This document shows, piece by piece, positions 26,244 to 34,662 of a DNA stretch of 64,000 bases. The translations under genes were made by a program, and so were the position numbers. Every line of letters starts with the position of its first letter. Within the stretch, counting starts at the first letter, position 1. The stretch is from NCBI RefSeq assembly GCF_000527175.1, contig NZ_AZUR01000001.1, positions 3,683,001-3,747,000 on the forward strand, in the 5' to 3' direction. The notes under the pieces are model-generated. The model did not search any database. It saw only the letters and a list, made by a program, of their open reading frames with translations, and had not been told where the DNA came from. The DNA is from Pseudogulbenkiania sp. MAI-1. GTDB lineage: Bacteria > Pseudomonadota > Gammaproteobacteria > Burkholderiales > Chromobacteriaceae.

Positions 26244-28244
26244 TCACAGGCGGTAAGTCAGACGCAGGCCGATTTCCCGCGGCGGGCTGTAGACCGTGGC
26301 CTGGCCATTGAGAAAGCCGACGGCGTCGTACTTCTTGTTGGCGGCGTTGTGGACGTAGGCCGACAGCTCGGCACGTCCCAAGGGATAGCCGGCGGCCAGG
26401 TCCACCAGGCCGTAGCCGGGCTGACGGTAACGGTTGGCTGCATCCAGATAGACCTTGCCGACGCCGCTGACGGCCGCCTGGGCATACCAGCCCTGCGGTG
26501 CGTCGTAACGCAGGCCAAGATGGCCGGTGATGTCGGGTGCGAAGGGGTTGTGCTTGCCCTCGTGGTTGCCGGCGCCATCGGTGAATTCCCGGAAACGGGT
26601 GCGGTTGAACCCCAGCGCCGCCTGAACCCGCCAGCCCGCACCGAGCAGGTACTGCAGTTCCGCCTCCGCGCCAATCGACCGCGCCGATGCCGCATTGGTG
26701 ATGAAAACCTGCCCCGGCAAGGCCATCTGCTGCACTTGCATGCTGCTGACGTCCATCAGATACAGCGACGTGCCGTAACGCAGGCGCCGCTCGAGAAGAC
26801 TCCCCTTGGCCCCGAGTTCGAAGGAGCGCACCCGCTCCGGCTCGTAGCGCCGGGAAGTCTCGGGGGAGAAGGCATTGAAGCCGCCGGCACGGAAACCGTC
26901 GGCCACGCTGGCGTAGATCATCGCTTCCGGCTGCCACTGGTATTGCAGGGCCAGCTTGGGCGAGAAACGTGTGGAATCCAGGGACTCTTCGCGGCCGCCG
27001 TTCAGGGTGAAACGGGCCTCGCTGCGCTCGATGCGAGCCCCCGCCGTGACCGACCAGCGCTCGGCCAGGGGGACGGTCCAGTGGGTGAACAAGGCCGTCG
27101 AGTCGCCCTTCTGCACGGCCTGGGTCGTCGTCAAGGCCAGCGGCGTCTTCTGCTCGAAACGCAGGTCATGGTCGTCCCGGTCTGCGTAGAAGCCGGCCAG
27201 CCACCGGGCCTCGCCCCACTGGCCCTCCAGTCTGAACTCCTGCGACAGGGTCCGGAAGTGGTGGTCACGCGCCACGTGGAGCAGGTCGGCCGGCAGGAAA
27301 TCGGTGTCCTGGACGAGACGGTCGGTGTAGTCATTATTGGCGGTGATCGAGCGCAGGCGCATGCCCGACGCCAGCTCATGGACGACGTCGAGGGAGAGGG
27401 TACGGGCGGTCGAATCGTTGAAGCCGTCGGTCCCGGAGCGCACCACGGCACGCTGGGGCGAAGAAGCAGAACCCCAGAGCGAAGCGCCGTCCCGGTAAGC
27501 CCGCTCGGCGTAACGCAGCGCCGCGTCGGTCCGCTCGCCCGGCGTCCAGCGCAGCGTGAACCGGCCGTTGCGGCGCTCGCGGTCATCGTCCTTGCGCCCC
27601 TTGAAGGCGTTGTCGATGAAGCCGTCCTGCTCGACGAACTCGCCGGCGACGCCCAGGTAGAGCGTGTCCTTGAGCAGGGGATGACTCGCATCGAAGCGCA
27701 GCGCGTGCTTGTCGCGGCTGCCGACCTCGGCGGAGACGACGGCATAGGGATCGTTGTCCGGCTTGCGGGTGACGATATTGACCACGCCGGCCTCGGCATT
27801 GCGTCCGTAGAGCGTGGACTGCGGGCCGCGCAGCACCTCCACCCGCTCGACGCCCAGCAGGTTGTCGTCGAAACCCTGCGCCCGTAGCGTCGGCACACCG
27901 TCCACCACCATGGCGACCGAGGACGAGAACGAGATGATGTTGGCAGTGAGCCCGCGCATCACCGGCGGCTGCAGGCCCGACTGCCCCTGGGCCTGAAAGG
28001 TGAAGCCAGGCGTCATCCGCGCCACGCCCTCGAGGTTGTCTATTCCTGCCGCTGCCAGATCCTCGCCGGCAAATGCAGAAACACTGGCCGCCACCGATCC
28101 CAGCGTTTGGGGCTGTTTGGTGGCCGTCACGGTCACCGCCGGCAATTCGGTCTCGGCATGTGCCGCCACGCCCAAGCTTGCCAGCAGAGCCAGCAGCCAA
28201 CGTTGCTTGGTGCGGCAATGCATACGGCTTGATCCCATATCCAC
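26244..28244 (-). CDS. TonB-dependent outer-membrane receptor (FyuA-like)
   Basis: This 666-aa protein has a signal peptide (WLLALLASLGVAAHA), a TonB-box region (LPAVTVTATK, about 34-43), a plug domain (VMRGL, VEVLRGPQSTLYGRNAEAGVVNIVTRKP) and a 22-strand barrel ending in aromatic-rich LRLTYRL. It imports a metal chelate through the outer membrane using TonB energy. Length and motifs (YASVADGFRAGGFN, YVHNAANKKYDAVGF) resemble the pesticin/yersiniabactin receptor FyuA. A Fur box lies about 120 bp upstream, and an AraC regulator is divergent. The start may be this ATG or the one seven codons later (28223). Confidence 0.9.
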   Translation of the reverse strand: MDMGSSRMHCRTKQRWLLALLASLGVAAHAETELPAVTVTATKQPQTLGSVAASVSAFAGEDLAAAGIDNLEGVARMTPGFTFQAQGQSGLQPPVMRGLTANIISFSSSVAMVVDGVPTLRAQGFDDNLLGVERVEVLRGPQSTLYGRNAEAGVVNIVTRKPDNDPYAVVSAEVGSRDKHALRFDASHPLLKDTLYLGVAGEFVEQDGFIDNAFKGRKDDDRERRNGRFTLRWTPGERTDAALRYAERAYRDGASLWGSASSPQRAVVRSGTDGFNDSTARTLSLDVVHELASGMRLRSITANNDYTDRLVQDTDFLPADLLHVARDHHFRTLSQEFRLEGQWGEARWLAGFYADRDDHDLRFEQKTPLALTTTQAVQKGDSTALFTHWTVPLAERWSVTAGARIERSEARFTLNGGREESLDSTRFSPKLALQYQWQPEAMIYASVADGFRAGGFNAFSPETSRRYEPERVRSFELGAKGSLLERRLRYGTSLYLMDVSSMQVQQMALPGQVFITNAASARSIGAEAELQYLLGAGWRVQAALGFNRTRFREFTDGAGNHEGKHNPFAPDITGHLGLRYDAPQGWYAQAAVSGVGKVYLDAANRYRQPGYGLVDLAAGYPLGRAELSAYVHNAANKKYDAVGFLNGQATVYSPPREIGLRLTYRL

Positions 28245-28367
28245 AATTCCAAATGGCTATTCGTTATCGATTCGCTGCATGCCAGGCATGCAGGCCCCCT
28301 GCCAGACACCCCTGTCACCCATGGGTTGACGATGAATGCCTGATGCATAATCATATCGAAAACAATT

Positions 28368-28386
28368 AATGATAATTATTCTCATT
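28368..28386. promoter_or_regulatory. Fur box between TonB receptor and AraC regulator
   Basis: AATGATAATTATTCTCATT matches the classical Fur consensus (GATAATGATAATCATTATC) in its core GATAAT repeats. It lies about 125 bp upstream of the receptor and about 80 bp upstream of the regulator, so iron-loaded Fur could repress both. The flanking region (28245-28467) is AT-rich and holds the divergent promoters. Confidence 0.75.
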
Positions 28387-28467
28387 AGTATTCGAATCGC
28401 TGAATTTCATATGCATCCCGTACCGTCGGATCGAAGCCTGGCGCGGGACGGGATACAGGGAGAACAC

Positions 28468-29415
28468 ATGCCATACCGGATATCGCACGACAGTTTGGAA
28501 CCACGGGAAGCACGGCAGCAGGGGTGGGTGCGGCACCAACTGCCGGGCGAACTTGGCGAATGCCTGACCGACAGCCTCAGCATCAGTCCGGGTCTCAGCC
28601 TCCTCCACACGCGATACCAGCCGCGAAAGGAGCTGGCGGAAGAGAGCCACAAGCAATTGGAACAGCCCATTCTCGCCATCACCATGGGGTTGGATGGCGA
28701 ATCTCTGTTCCGTGGACGCTGCGGCACCGAACTGCACTTCAGGCAGGGCTACACCACCGTGTCGGCTTTCCGCTGCAGCCAGGGCGAGCGCCACTACCGG
28801 CACGATTGCCGGGTCAAACAGTTGCGGCTTCTGATCGGGGCGGAGGCGCTCGACCACTATCTGGGCGAATCGGCCAGCAAACGGCTACTGGACGGGAAAG
28901 ACGGCATCCGTCAGTTGGCGCATCGTCCGACGACCGGCTCGAGCCTCGCCCACATCGGAGCCCTGCTGCGGGAAACCGAAGGGAAGGAATCGCTGGGCAC
29001 CTTGCAGACCCATATTCACGTCCTCTGCCTACTGGCCGAGCAATTGCGCCATCTGGACCTACCGTTGCAGAAGCACGAACCGCGTTACAGCCAGCGGGAT
29101 ATCGAAAAACTCGATGCAGCCAGGGCACTCATGGAAGCCCGGATGGGCCAGAATCTGACGATTTCCGAGCTCGCCGCGGACGTGGGCCTCAACGAGGGAA
29201 AGCTACGGGAAGGCTTTCGCCACCGCTTCAAGAAAAGCCCTCACCGCCTGCTGCTGGAACTGAGAATGCAAAAGGCCTGGCAACTGCTGGAAACCGGCTG
29301 CCAGGTCGCCGAGGCCGCGTATACCGTCGGCTACGAACATCCCAGCAACTTCAGCGCCGCGTTCACGAAGTTCTTCGGCTGCGTCCCGAAATCGGTGTTC
29401 GGACCGAAGCGCTGA
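28468..29415 (+). CDS. AraC-family regulator (PchR-like)
   Basis: This 315-aa regulator has an N-terminal ligand-binding part and a C-terminal double helix-turn-helix (about 215-312: LTISELAADVGLNEGKLREG, then GCQVAEAAYTVGYEHPSNFSAAFTKFFG). Such regulators next to TonB receptors (PchR, AlcR, YbtA) activate uptake genes when the cognate siderophore enters the cell. The ATG at 28468 has a strong ribosome site (AGGGAG, 6 nt); the longer frame starting at 28369 would run out of the Fur box. It is divergent from the receptor operon. Confidence 0.88.
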   Translation: MPYRISHDSLEPREARQQGWVRHQLPGELGECLTDSLSISPGLSLLHTRYQPRKELAEESHKQLEQPILAITMGLDGESLFRGRCGTELHFRQGYTTVSAFRCSQGERHYRHDCRVKQLRLLIGAEALDHYLGESASKRLLDGKDGIRQLAHRPTTGSSLAHIGALLRETEGKESLGTLQTHIHVLCLLAEQLRHLDLPLQKHEPRYSQRDIEKLDAARALMEARMGQNLTISELAADVGLNEGKLREGFRHRFKKSPHRLLLELRMQKAWQLLETGCQVAEAAYTVGYEHPSNFSAAFTKFFGCVPKSVFGPKR

Positions 29416-29474
29416 GGAGATGCAAGACGTGTCCTGATCGCAGGATCGATGCGGTGGCGGAGAATCGGCTTGCG

Positions 29475-29554
29475 GGCCGGACCGTGCCGGAATGGTCCGG
29501 CCAGGAAAAGGAAAAGCCCGCCGTCATCCCCTGACAGGGGTCGACGTCGGGCTT
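29475..29554 (-). terminator. Two hairpins downstream of ychF and the AraC gene
   Basis: At 29507-29554 the minus strand forms AAGCCCGACGTC...GACGGCGGGCTT with an inner CCCCTGTCAGGGG hairpin and a TTTTCCTTTT tail: a good terminator for ychF. At 29475-29502 GGCCGGACC pairs with GGTCCGGCC (9 bp, 10-nt loop) without a T-tract on either strand. It may serve the converging AraC transcript. Confidence 0.7.
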
Positions 29555-29626
29555 GCTTGTCAGCTCCCCGGATCGCGACATTACCGCCGCCGGTCCGGGA
29601 GGATTCACCGAATCGTAAGAGATCGG

Positions 29627-30718
29627 TCAGACGTTGAACAGGAAGTTCATCACGTCGCCATCCTTGACCACGTACTCCTTGCCTTCGGAGCGCATCTTGC
29701 CGGCTTCCTTGGCCTTGGCTTCACCGCCGCAGGCGATGAAGTCTTCGTAGGCGATGGTCTGGGCACGGATGAAGCCGCGTTCGAAGTCGGTGTGGATCAC
29801 GCCGGCCGCCTGCGGTGCGGTGTCGCCCTTGTGGATGGTCCAGGCGCGCACTTCCTTCACCCCGGCGGTGAAGTAGGTCTGCAGACCCAGCAGGTCATAG
29901 CCGGCGCGGATCAGGCGGTTCAGGCCCGGCTCTTCCAGCCCCATCTCGGCCAGGAACTCGGCCTTGTCGGCGTCGTCGAGTTCGACGATTTCCGATTCGA
30001 TCGCGGCGCACAGCGCCACCACCGGGGCGCCTTCGGCCTCGCCCAGGGCCTTGAGCTTGTCGAGGTGTGGGTTGTTCTCGAAACCGTCTTCGGCCACGTT
30101 GGCGACGTACATCGCCGGCTTGATGGTGAGCAGGCAGAACGGCTTCAACAGCGCCTGCTCTTCGGCGTCGAGGCCGAGCGAGCGCGCCGGCTTGCCTTGG
30201 TCGAGGTGCGCGCGCACCTTTTCCAGCACGGCGATCAGGCGGATCGCCTCCTTGTCGCCGGACTTGGCCTTCTTGCCGTCGCGCGCGATGGCCTTCTCGA
30301 CCGTGGCGAGGTCGGCGAGCGCCAGTTCGGTGCCGATGGTTTCGATGTCGGCCACCGGGTCGACCTTGCCGGCCACGTGCACGACGTTGTCGTCGTCGAA
30401 GCAGCGCACCACGTTGACGATGGCGTCGGTCTCGCGGATGTTGGCCAGGAACTGGTTGCCGAGGCCTTCACCCTTGGAGGCGCCCGCCACCAGGCCGGCG
30501 ATGTCGACGAACTCGACGATGGCCGGCTGGATCTTCTGCGGGTTGATGATCTTGGCCAGCTCGGCCAGGCGCGGGTCCGGCACCTCGACGATGCCGACGT
30601 TGGGCTCGATGGTGCAGAACGGATAGTTGGCCGCTTCGATGCCGGCCTTGGTCAGCGCGTTGAAGAGGGTCGACTTGCCGACGTTGGGCAGGCCGACGAT
30701 GCCGCACTTGAGACTCAT
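29627..30718 (-). CDS. ychF: YchF/Obg-like P-loop ATPase/GTPase
   Basis: This 363-aa protein, standard for YchF, has Walker A GLPNVGKST (9-17), switch/DIAGLVAGASKGEGLGNQFL, an NxxE-type motif in place of NKxD (typical of ATP-preferring YchF), a coiled-coil insert and a C-terminal TGS domain ending VKDGDVMNFLFNV. It is a conserved ribosome-associated ATPase involved in translation and oxidative stress response. It is the last gene of the prs-rplY-pth-ychF run. Confidence 0.97.
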   Translation of the reverse strand: MSLKCGIVGLPNVGKSTLFNALTKAGIEAANYPFCTIEPNVGIVEVPDPRLAELAKIINPQKIQPAIVEFVDIAGLVAGASKGEGLGNQFLANIRETDAIVNVVRCFDDDNVVHVAGKVDPVADIETIGTELALADLATVEKAIARDGKKAKSGDKEAIRLIAVLEKVRAHLDQGKPARSLGLDAEEQALLKPFCLLTIKPAMYVANVAEDGFENNPHLDKLKALGEAEGAPVVALCAAIESEIVELDDADKAEFLAEMGLEEPGLNRLIRAGYDLLGLQTYFTAGVKEVRAWTIHKGDTAPQAAGVIHTDFERGFIRAQTIAYEDFIACGGEAKAKEAGKMRSEGKEYVVKDGDVMNFLFNV

Positions 30719-30779
30719 GACTGCGTTCCTCTCGATAATCTTTGCAAAGGGTGGCCGAAGCGCGCTTGCGGCCGGATAA

Positions 30780-31364
30780 TCACTTGGCTGCGGTATGCAG
30801 CGTCTTCATCGCCGCCGGCATGTCGCCGGCGATGGCCTGCGGCAAGACCCGGAGCGCGGCGGCCATGGCGTCCTCGATGGCGCCCTGCTCTTCGCTGCGC
30901 GGCTTCTTCAGCACGAAGCCGACCACTTCGCTGCGGTCGCCCGGATGGCCGATGCCCAGGCGCAGACGCCAGAAGTTGGGCGTGCCGAGACGGGCGATGA
31001 TGTCCTTCAGGCCGTTGTGGCCGCCGTGCCCGCCGCCCTGCTTGAAGCGTGCCGTGCCCGGTGCGAGGTCGAGCTCGTCGTGCACCACCAGGATTTCCTC
31101 CGGGGCAATCTTGTAGAAGCGCGCCAGCGCCGCCACCGCCTGGCCGGACAGGTTCATGAAGGTCATCGGCTTCAACAGCCACAGGTCGTTGCCGCCCGGC
31201 TGCGGCGCGCGCGCCACCTCGCCGAAGAACTTGCCCTCGCCTTTCAGCGTCGCCTTGTGCTGCCAGGCGAGTTCGTCGACCAGCCAGAAACCGGCATTAT
31301 GACGGGTTTTCTCGTATTCCGGACCGGGATTGCCCAGCCCGACGATCAATCGAATCCCGGACAT
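30780..31364 (-). CDS. pth: Peptidyl-tRNA hydrolase
   Basis: This 194-aa enzyme releases tRNA from stalled peptidyl-tRNA. Catalytic and substrate residues are visible: N12 in VGLGNPGPEY, H22 in KTRHNAGFW, FMNLSG (Asn near 71), HDELDL (Asp near 96) and GGGHGGHNGLKDI. Length matches the bacterial family. It lies between rplY and ychF in the conserved order. Confidence 0.97.
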   Translation of the reverse strand: MSGIRLIVGLGNPGPEYEKTRHNAGFWLVDELAWQHKATLKGEGKFFGEVARAPQPGGNDLWLLKPMTFMNLSGQAVAALARFYKIAPEEILVVHDELDLAPGTARFKQGGGHGGHNGLKDIIARLGTPNFWRLRLGIGHPGDRSEVVGFVLKKPRSEEQGAIEDAMAAALRVLPQAIAGDMPAAMKTLHTAAK

Positions 31365-31440
31365 GATTGCATTCCAATAAAAAAGCCCGTTGCGAGGCCA
31401 TCAGGCGACGCAACGAGCTTGTTCGTGCACGAGCGCGGGC

Positions 31441-32019
31441 TTACTCGGCGGCAGCGGCACCACTGGCGGAAGCCACAGCCTGGTCGCCACCGCGCATCAG
31501 GGCGGTGATTTCCACGCCTTCCGGCAGCTTCAGGTCGGACAGGTGAACGGTCTGGCCGGCCTTGATGCCGGACAGGTCCACTTCGATGAAGGCCGGCAGC
31601 TGGGCCGGCAGAGCGCGCACGTCCACTTCGTTCAGCACGTGCGAGATCTTGGCGCCTTGCAGCTTGACGGCCTCGGACACCTCGGCACCGACGAAGTGCA
31701 GCGGTACCTTGACGTGCATCTTTTCGTTCAGGTTGACGCGCTGGAAGTCCATGTGCAGCACCAGTTGCTTGTACGGGTGCATCTGGTAGTCGCGCAGCAG
31801 CACCGGCTGCTTCTCACCGTCGATCACCAGGCTCAGGATGCCGGTGTGGAAGCCTTCTTCCTTCAGCGCGTAGTAGACCGGGTTGTGTTCCAGCACCACG
31901 GAAACCGCTTCGGTGTTGGCGCCGTAAACCACGGCCGGCAGTTTGCCAGCGTTACGCAGGCGGCGGCTCGCACCCGTACCCAGCTGTTCACGCTTGGCGG
32001 CAATCAGTTCATAAGACAT
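31441..32019 (-). CDS. rplY: 50S ribosomal protein L25/general stress protein Ctc
   Basis: At 192 aa this is the long (CTC) form: an N-terminal L25 5S-rRNA-binding domain (MSYELIAAKREQLGTGASRR) plus a C-terminal beta domain (VRALPAQLPAFIEVDLSGIK, KLPEGVEITALMRG) and an Ala-rich tail. The ATG at 32019 has GGAG 8 nt upstream and matches the family start better than 32037. It lies 57 bp downstream of prs. Confidence 0.95.
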   Translation of the reverse strand: MSYELIAAKREQLGTGASRRLRNAGKLPAVVYGANTEAVSVVLEHNPVYYALKEEGFHTGILSLVIDGEKQPVLLRDYQMHPYKQLVLHMDFQRVNLNEKMHVKVPLHFVGAEVSEAVKLQGAKISHVLNEVDVRALPAQLPAFIEVDLSGIKAGQTVHLSDLKLPEGVEITALMRGGDQAVASASGAAAAE

Positions 32020-32076
32020 TGTAAAACTCCAGTTCAAGTGAATGGCACCGTGTGGCCGCGACCAGCCACACGATGT

Positions 32077-33060
32077 TTACGGCAGGCAGGCGCCCGTCGA
32101 AACCAGATCCTCGTTGAAGAGGTAGGACACCGACTCTTCGTTGTTGATGCGGCGCAGCGTCTCGGCCAAGAGGCCGCCAATCGAGGCCACCCGGATTTTC
32201 GGGCAGGCCTTGGCTTGCGCCGACAACGGGATGGTGTCGGTCACCACCACCATGTCGATGTCGGAATGGGTAATGCGGTCGATCGCCTGCCCGGAGAAGA
32301 TGGCATGGGTGGCGTAGGCCAGCACGCGCTCGGCGCCGCGTTCTTTCAGCGCGGAAGCGGCCTTGCACAGGGTGTTGGCGGTGTCGATCATGTCGTCGAC
32401 GATCAGACAGGTACGGCCCTGCACGTCGCCGATGATGTTCATCACTTCGGCCACGTTGGCCTTGGGACGACGCTTGTCGATGATGGCGAGATCGGTGTTC
32501 AGCGCCTTGGCCATGGCGCGCGCGCGCACCACGCCGCCGACGTCGGGACTCACCACGATCAGGTCTTCGATACGCTGCGAGCGGATGTCCTTGAGCAGCA
32601 CCGGGGTGGCGTAGACGTTGTCCACCGGGATATCGAAGAAGCCCTGGATCTGGTCGGCGTGCAGGTCGACGGTCAGCACGCGATCGATGCCGGCCGAGGT
32701 CAGCATGTTGGCGACCAGCTTGGCGGAGATCGGCACACGGGCGGAACGCGGACGGCGATCCTGGCGGGCATAGCCGAAGTACGGGATGGCGGCGGTGATG
32801 CGACCGGCGGAGGCGCGCTTGAGCGCGTCGGCCATGGTCAGGATTTCCATCAGATTGTCGTTGGTCGGGTTGCAGGTGGACTGCAGGATGAAGACGTCGC
32901 GACCGCGCACGTTTTCCAGCAGTTCCACAGCCACTTCACCGTCGCTGAACTTGCCCACGTCGGCCCGGCCGAGCGAGATGTCCAGATGCTTGACCACGTT
33001 CTGGGCGAGTTCCGGGTTAGCGGTCCCGGTGAAAACCATCAAACTGTCGTATGCCGCCAT
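32077..33060 (-). CDS. prs: Ribose-phosphate pyrophosphokinase
   Basis: This 327-aa enzyme makes PRPP from ribose 5-phosphate and ATP for nucleotide, His and Trp synthesis. Motifs: the flexible ATP loop YARQDRRPRSARVPISAK, the divalent-cation site VLTVDLHADQIQGFF, and the PRPP-binding loop SPDVGGVVRARAMAK and DDMIDTANT. Class I length. It precedes rplY in the conserved beta-proteobacterial order. Confidence 0.97.
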   Translation of the reverse strand: MAAYDSLMVFTGTANPELAQNVVKHLDISLGRADVGKFSDGEVAVELLENVRGRDVFILQSTCNPTNDNLMEILTMADALKRASAGRITAAIPYFGYARQDRRPRSARVPISAKLVANMLTSAGIDRVLTVDLHADQIQGFFDIPVDNVYATPVLLKDIRSQRIEDLIVVSPDVGGVVRARAMAKALNTDLAIIDKRRPKANVAEVMNIIGDVQGRTCLIVDDMIDTANTLCKAASALKERGAERVLAYATHAIFSGQAIDRITHSDIDMVVVTDTIPLSAQAKACPKIRVASIGGLLAETLRRINNEESVSYLFNEDLVSTGACLP

Positions 33061-33087
33061 AACTCGTTATGCCTTAGCTGAATAAAG

Positions 33088-33120
33088 AAAAAGCGTGTAA
33101 GGGGAACTTACACGCTTTTT
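33088..33120. terminator. Bidirectional terminator between tRNA-Gln and prs
   Basis: AAAAAGCGTGTAAG and CTTACACGCTTTTT form a perfect 14-bp stem with a 5-nt loop and A/T tracts on both sides. It ends the ispE/tRNA-Gln transcript on the minus strand before prs. Confidence 0.92.
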
Positions 33121-33148
33121 TTCTCGTTCTCTATATTGTAGAGATTCT

Positions 33149-33223
33149 TGGCTGGGGAGGTAGGGATCGAACCTACGAATGCCGGAATCAAAATCCGGTG
33201 CCTTACCACTTGGCGACTCCCCA
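33149..33223 (-). tRNA. tRNA-Gln (anticodon TTG)
   Basis: The minus strand folds as a 75-nt cloverleaf: acceptor TGGGGAG/CTCCCCA, discriminator G and encoded CCA; D arm GCCAAGTGGTAAGGC; anticodon stem CCGGA/TCCGG with loop TTTTGAT (anticodon TTG); T arm GTAGGTTCGATCCCTAC. It lies between ispE and prs, its usual neighbours. Confidence 0.97.
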
Positions 33224-33232
33224 GTAACTGGG

Positions 33233-34075
33233 CTAGAGGCTGTCGAACAACGGGTGGACACTGAGTCCTTTTGCTACGAATCCGTTGTACTTCTGCGACA
33301 GCGCCTTATAAACTTTATCGGCTTCGATTTCCGAATCGCACTCCAGAAACACACAACTTCCGGAGCCTGTCATCAGCGGCGAACCGTATTTTTCAAGCTC
33401 GCTCAATGCTTCGCTTACCGCTGGATACTTACTCGTCACAACCTGCTGCAAGTCGTTTCGTCGTTGCTGCGTTGTTTCGAGGATTCGCATTATGGAGAGG
33501 TCCGAATTCCTTGTCAACAGTTTTGACGAAAAAATTTCAGCGGTCGGCACATGCACCCCCGGATGCAACACCACGTACCACTTTTCGGGCAATTCCAGCT
33601 CGGTCAGTTCCTCACCGATGCCGGTAGCGAATGCGTTGCGTCCGAACACGAATACCGGGACGTCGGCCCCCAGTTTGAGGCCCAGTTGCATCAGCGTCTC
33701 GCGCGAGAGCCCGGTCTGCCACAGCGTGTTGAGCGCCAGCAGCACGGTGGCGGCGTCGGAGCTGCCGCCGCCCAGCCCACCGCCCATCGGAATACGCTTG
33801 GTGAGACGGATGCTGGCGCCCAGCGAAGTCCCGCTGTGCTCTTGCAGCAGGCGCGCCGCGCGCACGGTCAGGTCGCGCTCGGCCGGCACGCCGTCGATCG
33901 GGTTCAGCAATTCGATCTCGCCGTCGTCGCGCACCGCCAGTTCGACGGTATCGCTGTAGTCGATGAAACGGAAGACGGTTTCCAGCAGGTGGTAGCCGTC
34001 GGCACGGCGTCCCACCACCTTAAGCATCAGATTGAGTTTGGCCGGGGCCGGATAGGCATGGAAGACGGCGGTCAT
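33233..34075 (-). CDS. ispE: 4-diphosphocytidyl-2-C-methyl-D-erythritol kinase
   Basis: This 280-aa GHMP kinase phosphorylates CDP-methylerythritol in the MEP isoprenoid pathway. Motifs: N-terminal PAPAKLNLMLKVVGRRADGYH, ATP-binding PMGGGLGGGSSDAATVLLALN and C-terminal LMTGSGSCVF. Length matches the family. It lies between lolB and tRNA-Gln. Confidence 0.96.
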   Translation of the reverse strand: MTAVFHAYPAPAKLNLMLKVVGRRADGYHLLETVFRFIDYSDTVELAVRDDGEIELLNPIDGVPAERDLTVRAARLLQEHSGTSLGASIRLTKRIPMGGGLGGGSSDAATVLLALNTLWQTGLSRETLMQLGLKLGADVPVFVFGRNAFATGIGEELTELELPEKWYVVLHPGVHVPTAEIFSSKLLTRNSDLSIMRILETTQQRRNDLQQVVTSKYPAVSEALSELEKYGSPLMTGSGSCVFLECDSEIEADKVYKALSQKYNGFVAKGLSVHPLFDSL

Positions 34076-34116
34076 GTCGGAAGAATTCGGAAGACGGAAT
34101 GGATGAAATCAGGAAA

Positions 34117-34662
34117 TCAGCGCCAAGCATGCACAACAAGACGGATCGACAACTGCTCGCGCTCCATCTCGACTCGCTTCGGGTACGGGCCGGGCTGTGC
34201 GGCGTCGCTGACGAAGCGGATGGCCCAGCCCTGCTGGTGCAGCACGCCGTCGGCGGAGACACTCTGCGGCCAGCCCGGCGCCGGCAGGCCGCGTATCCAC
34301 CAGGCAAGGTTGGACAGCGGCAGCGGCCAGCCCAGCGTCTGTTCGGTCAGGCTTTCGACGTCGGCCGCCTGGTAGGTCTTGCCATCGGCCTGCAGCGTCA
34401 CGCCGTTGCCGTCGCGCTCGACTCGCGCCACAGTCGAGCCGATCGGGCTGTTGATCGACAGCTGGTCGCGCTGGGCGTCGTGATTCCAGTCGAAGTTGGC
34501 CACCTGCCCCTTGCCGTCGGCCTTGACCGACAGGCGGCCGGAGATCGAGAACGGCGTATCCTGCGGCACGTTGACCGGAGCCTGCGGATGGAACGCGACG
34601 TCACGGGTGGCGCAGCCGGTCAGCAACAGGCCGCACAGGCCCAGTACCAGCCAGCGGCTCAT
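34117..34662 (-). CDS. lolB: Outer-membrane lipoprotein receptor LolB
   Basis: This 181-aa lipoprotein has a signal peptide and lipobox (LLLTG-C17) and a mature LolB-like half-barrel (FSISGRLSVKADGKGQVANF, LGWPLPLSNLAWWIRGLPAPG). It takes lipoproteins from LolA and inserts them in the outer membrane. Its ATG overlaps the stop of the TPR lipoprotein gene (ATGA). Followed by ispE, the common order in proteobacteria. Confidence 0.95.
   Translation of the reverse strand: MSRWLVLGLCGLLLTGCATRDVAFHPQAPVNVPQDTPFSISGRLSVKADGKGQVANFDWNHDAQRDQLSINSPIGSTVARVERDGNGVTLQADGKTYQAADVESLTEQTLGWPLPLSNLAWWIRGLPAPGWPQSVSADGVLHQQGWAIRFVSDAAQPGPYPKRVEMEREQLSIRLVVHAWR

Noticed and set aside
26349..27887. 512-codon plus-strand frame antisense to the TonB receptor
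   Set aside because: The receptor has all expected motifs on the minus strand; this frame has none.
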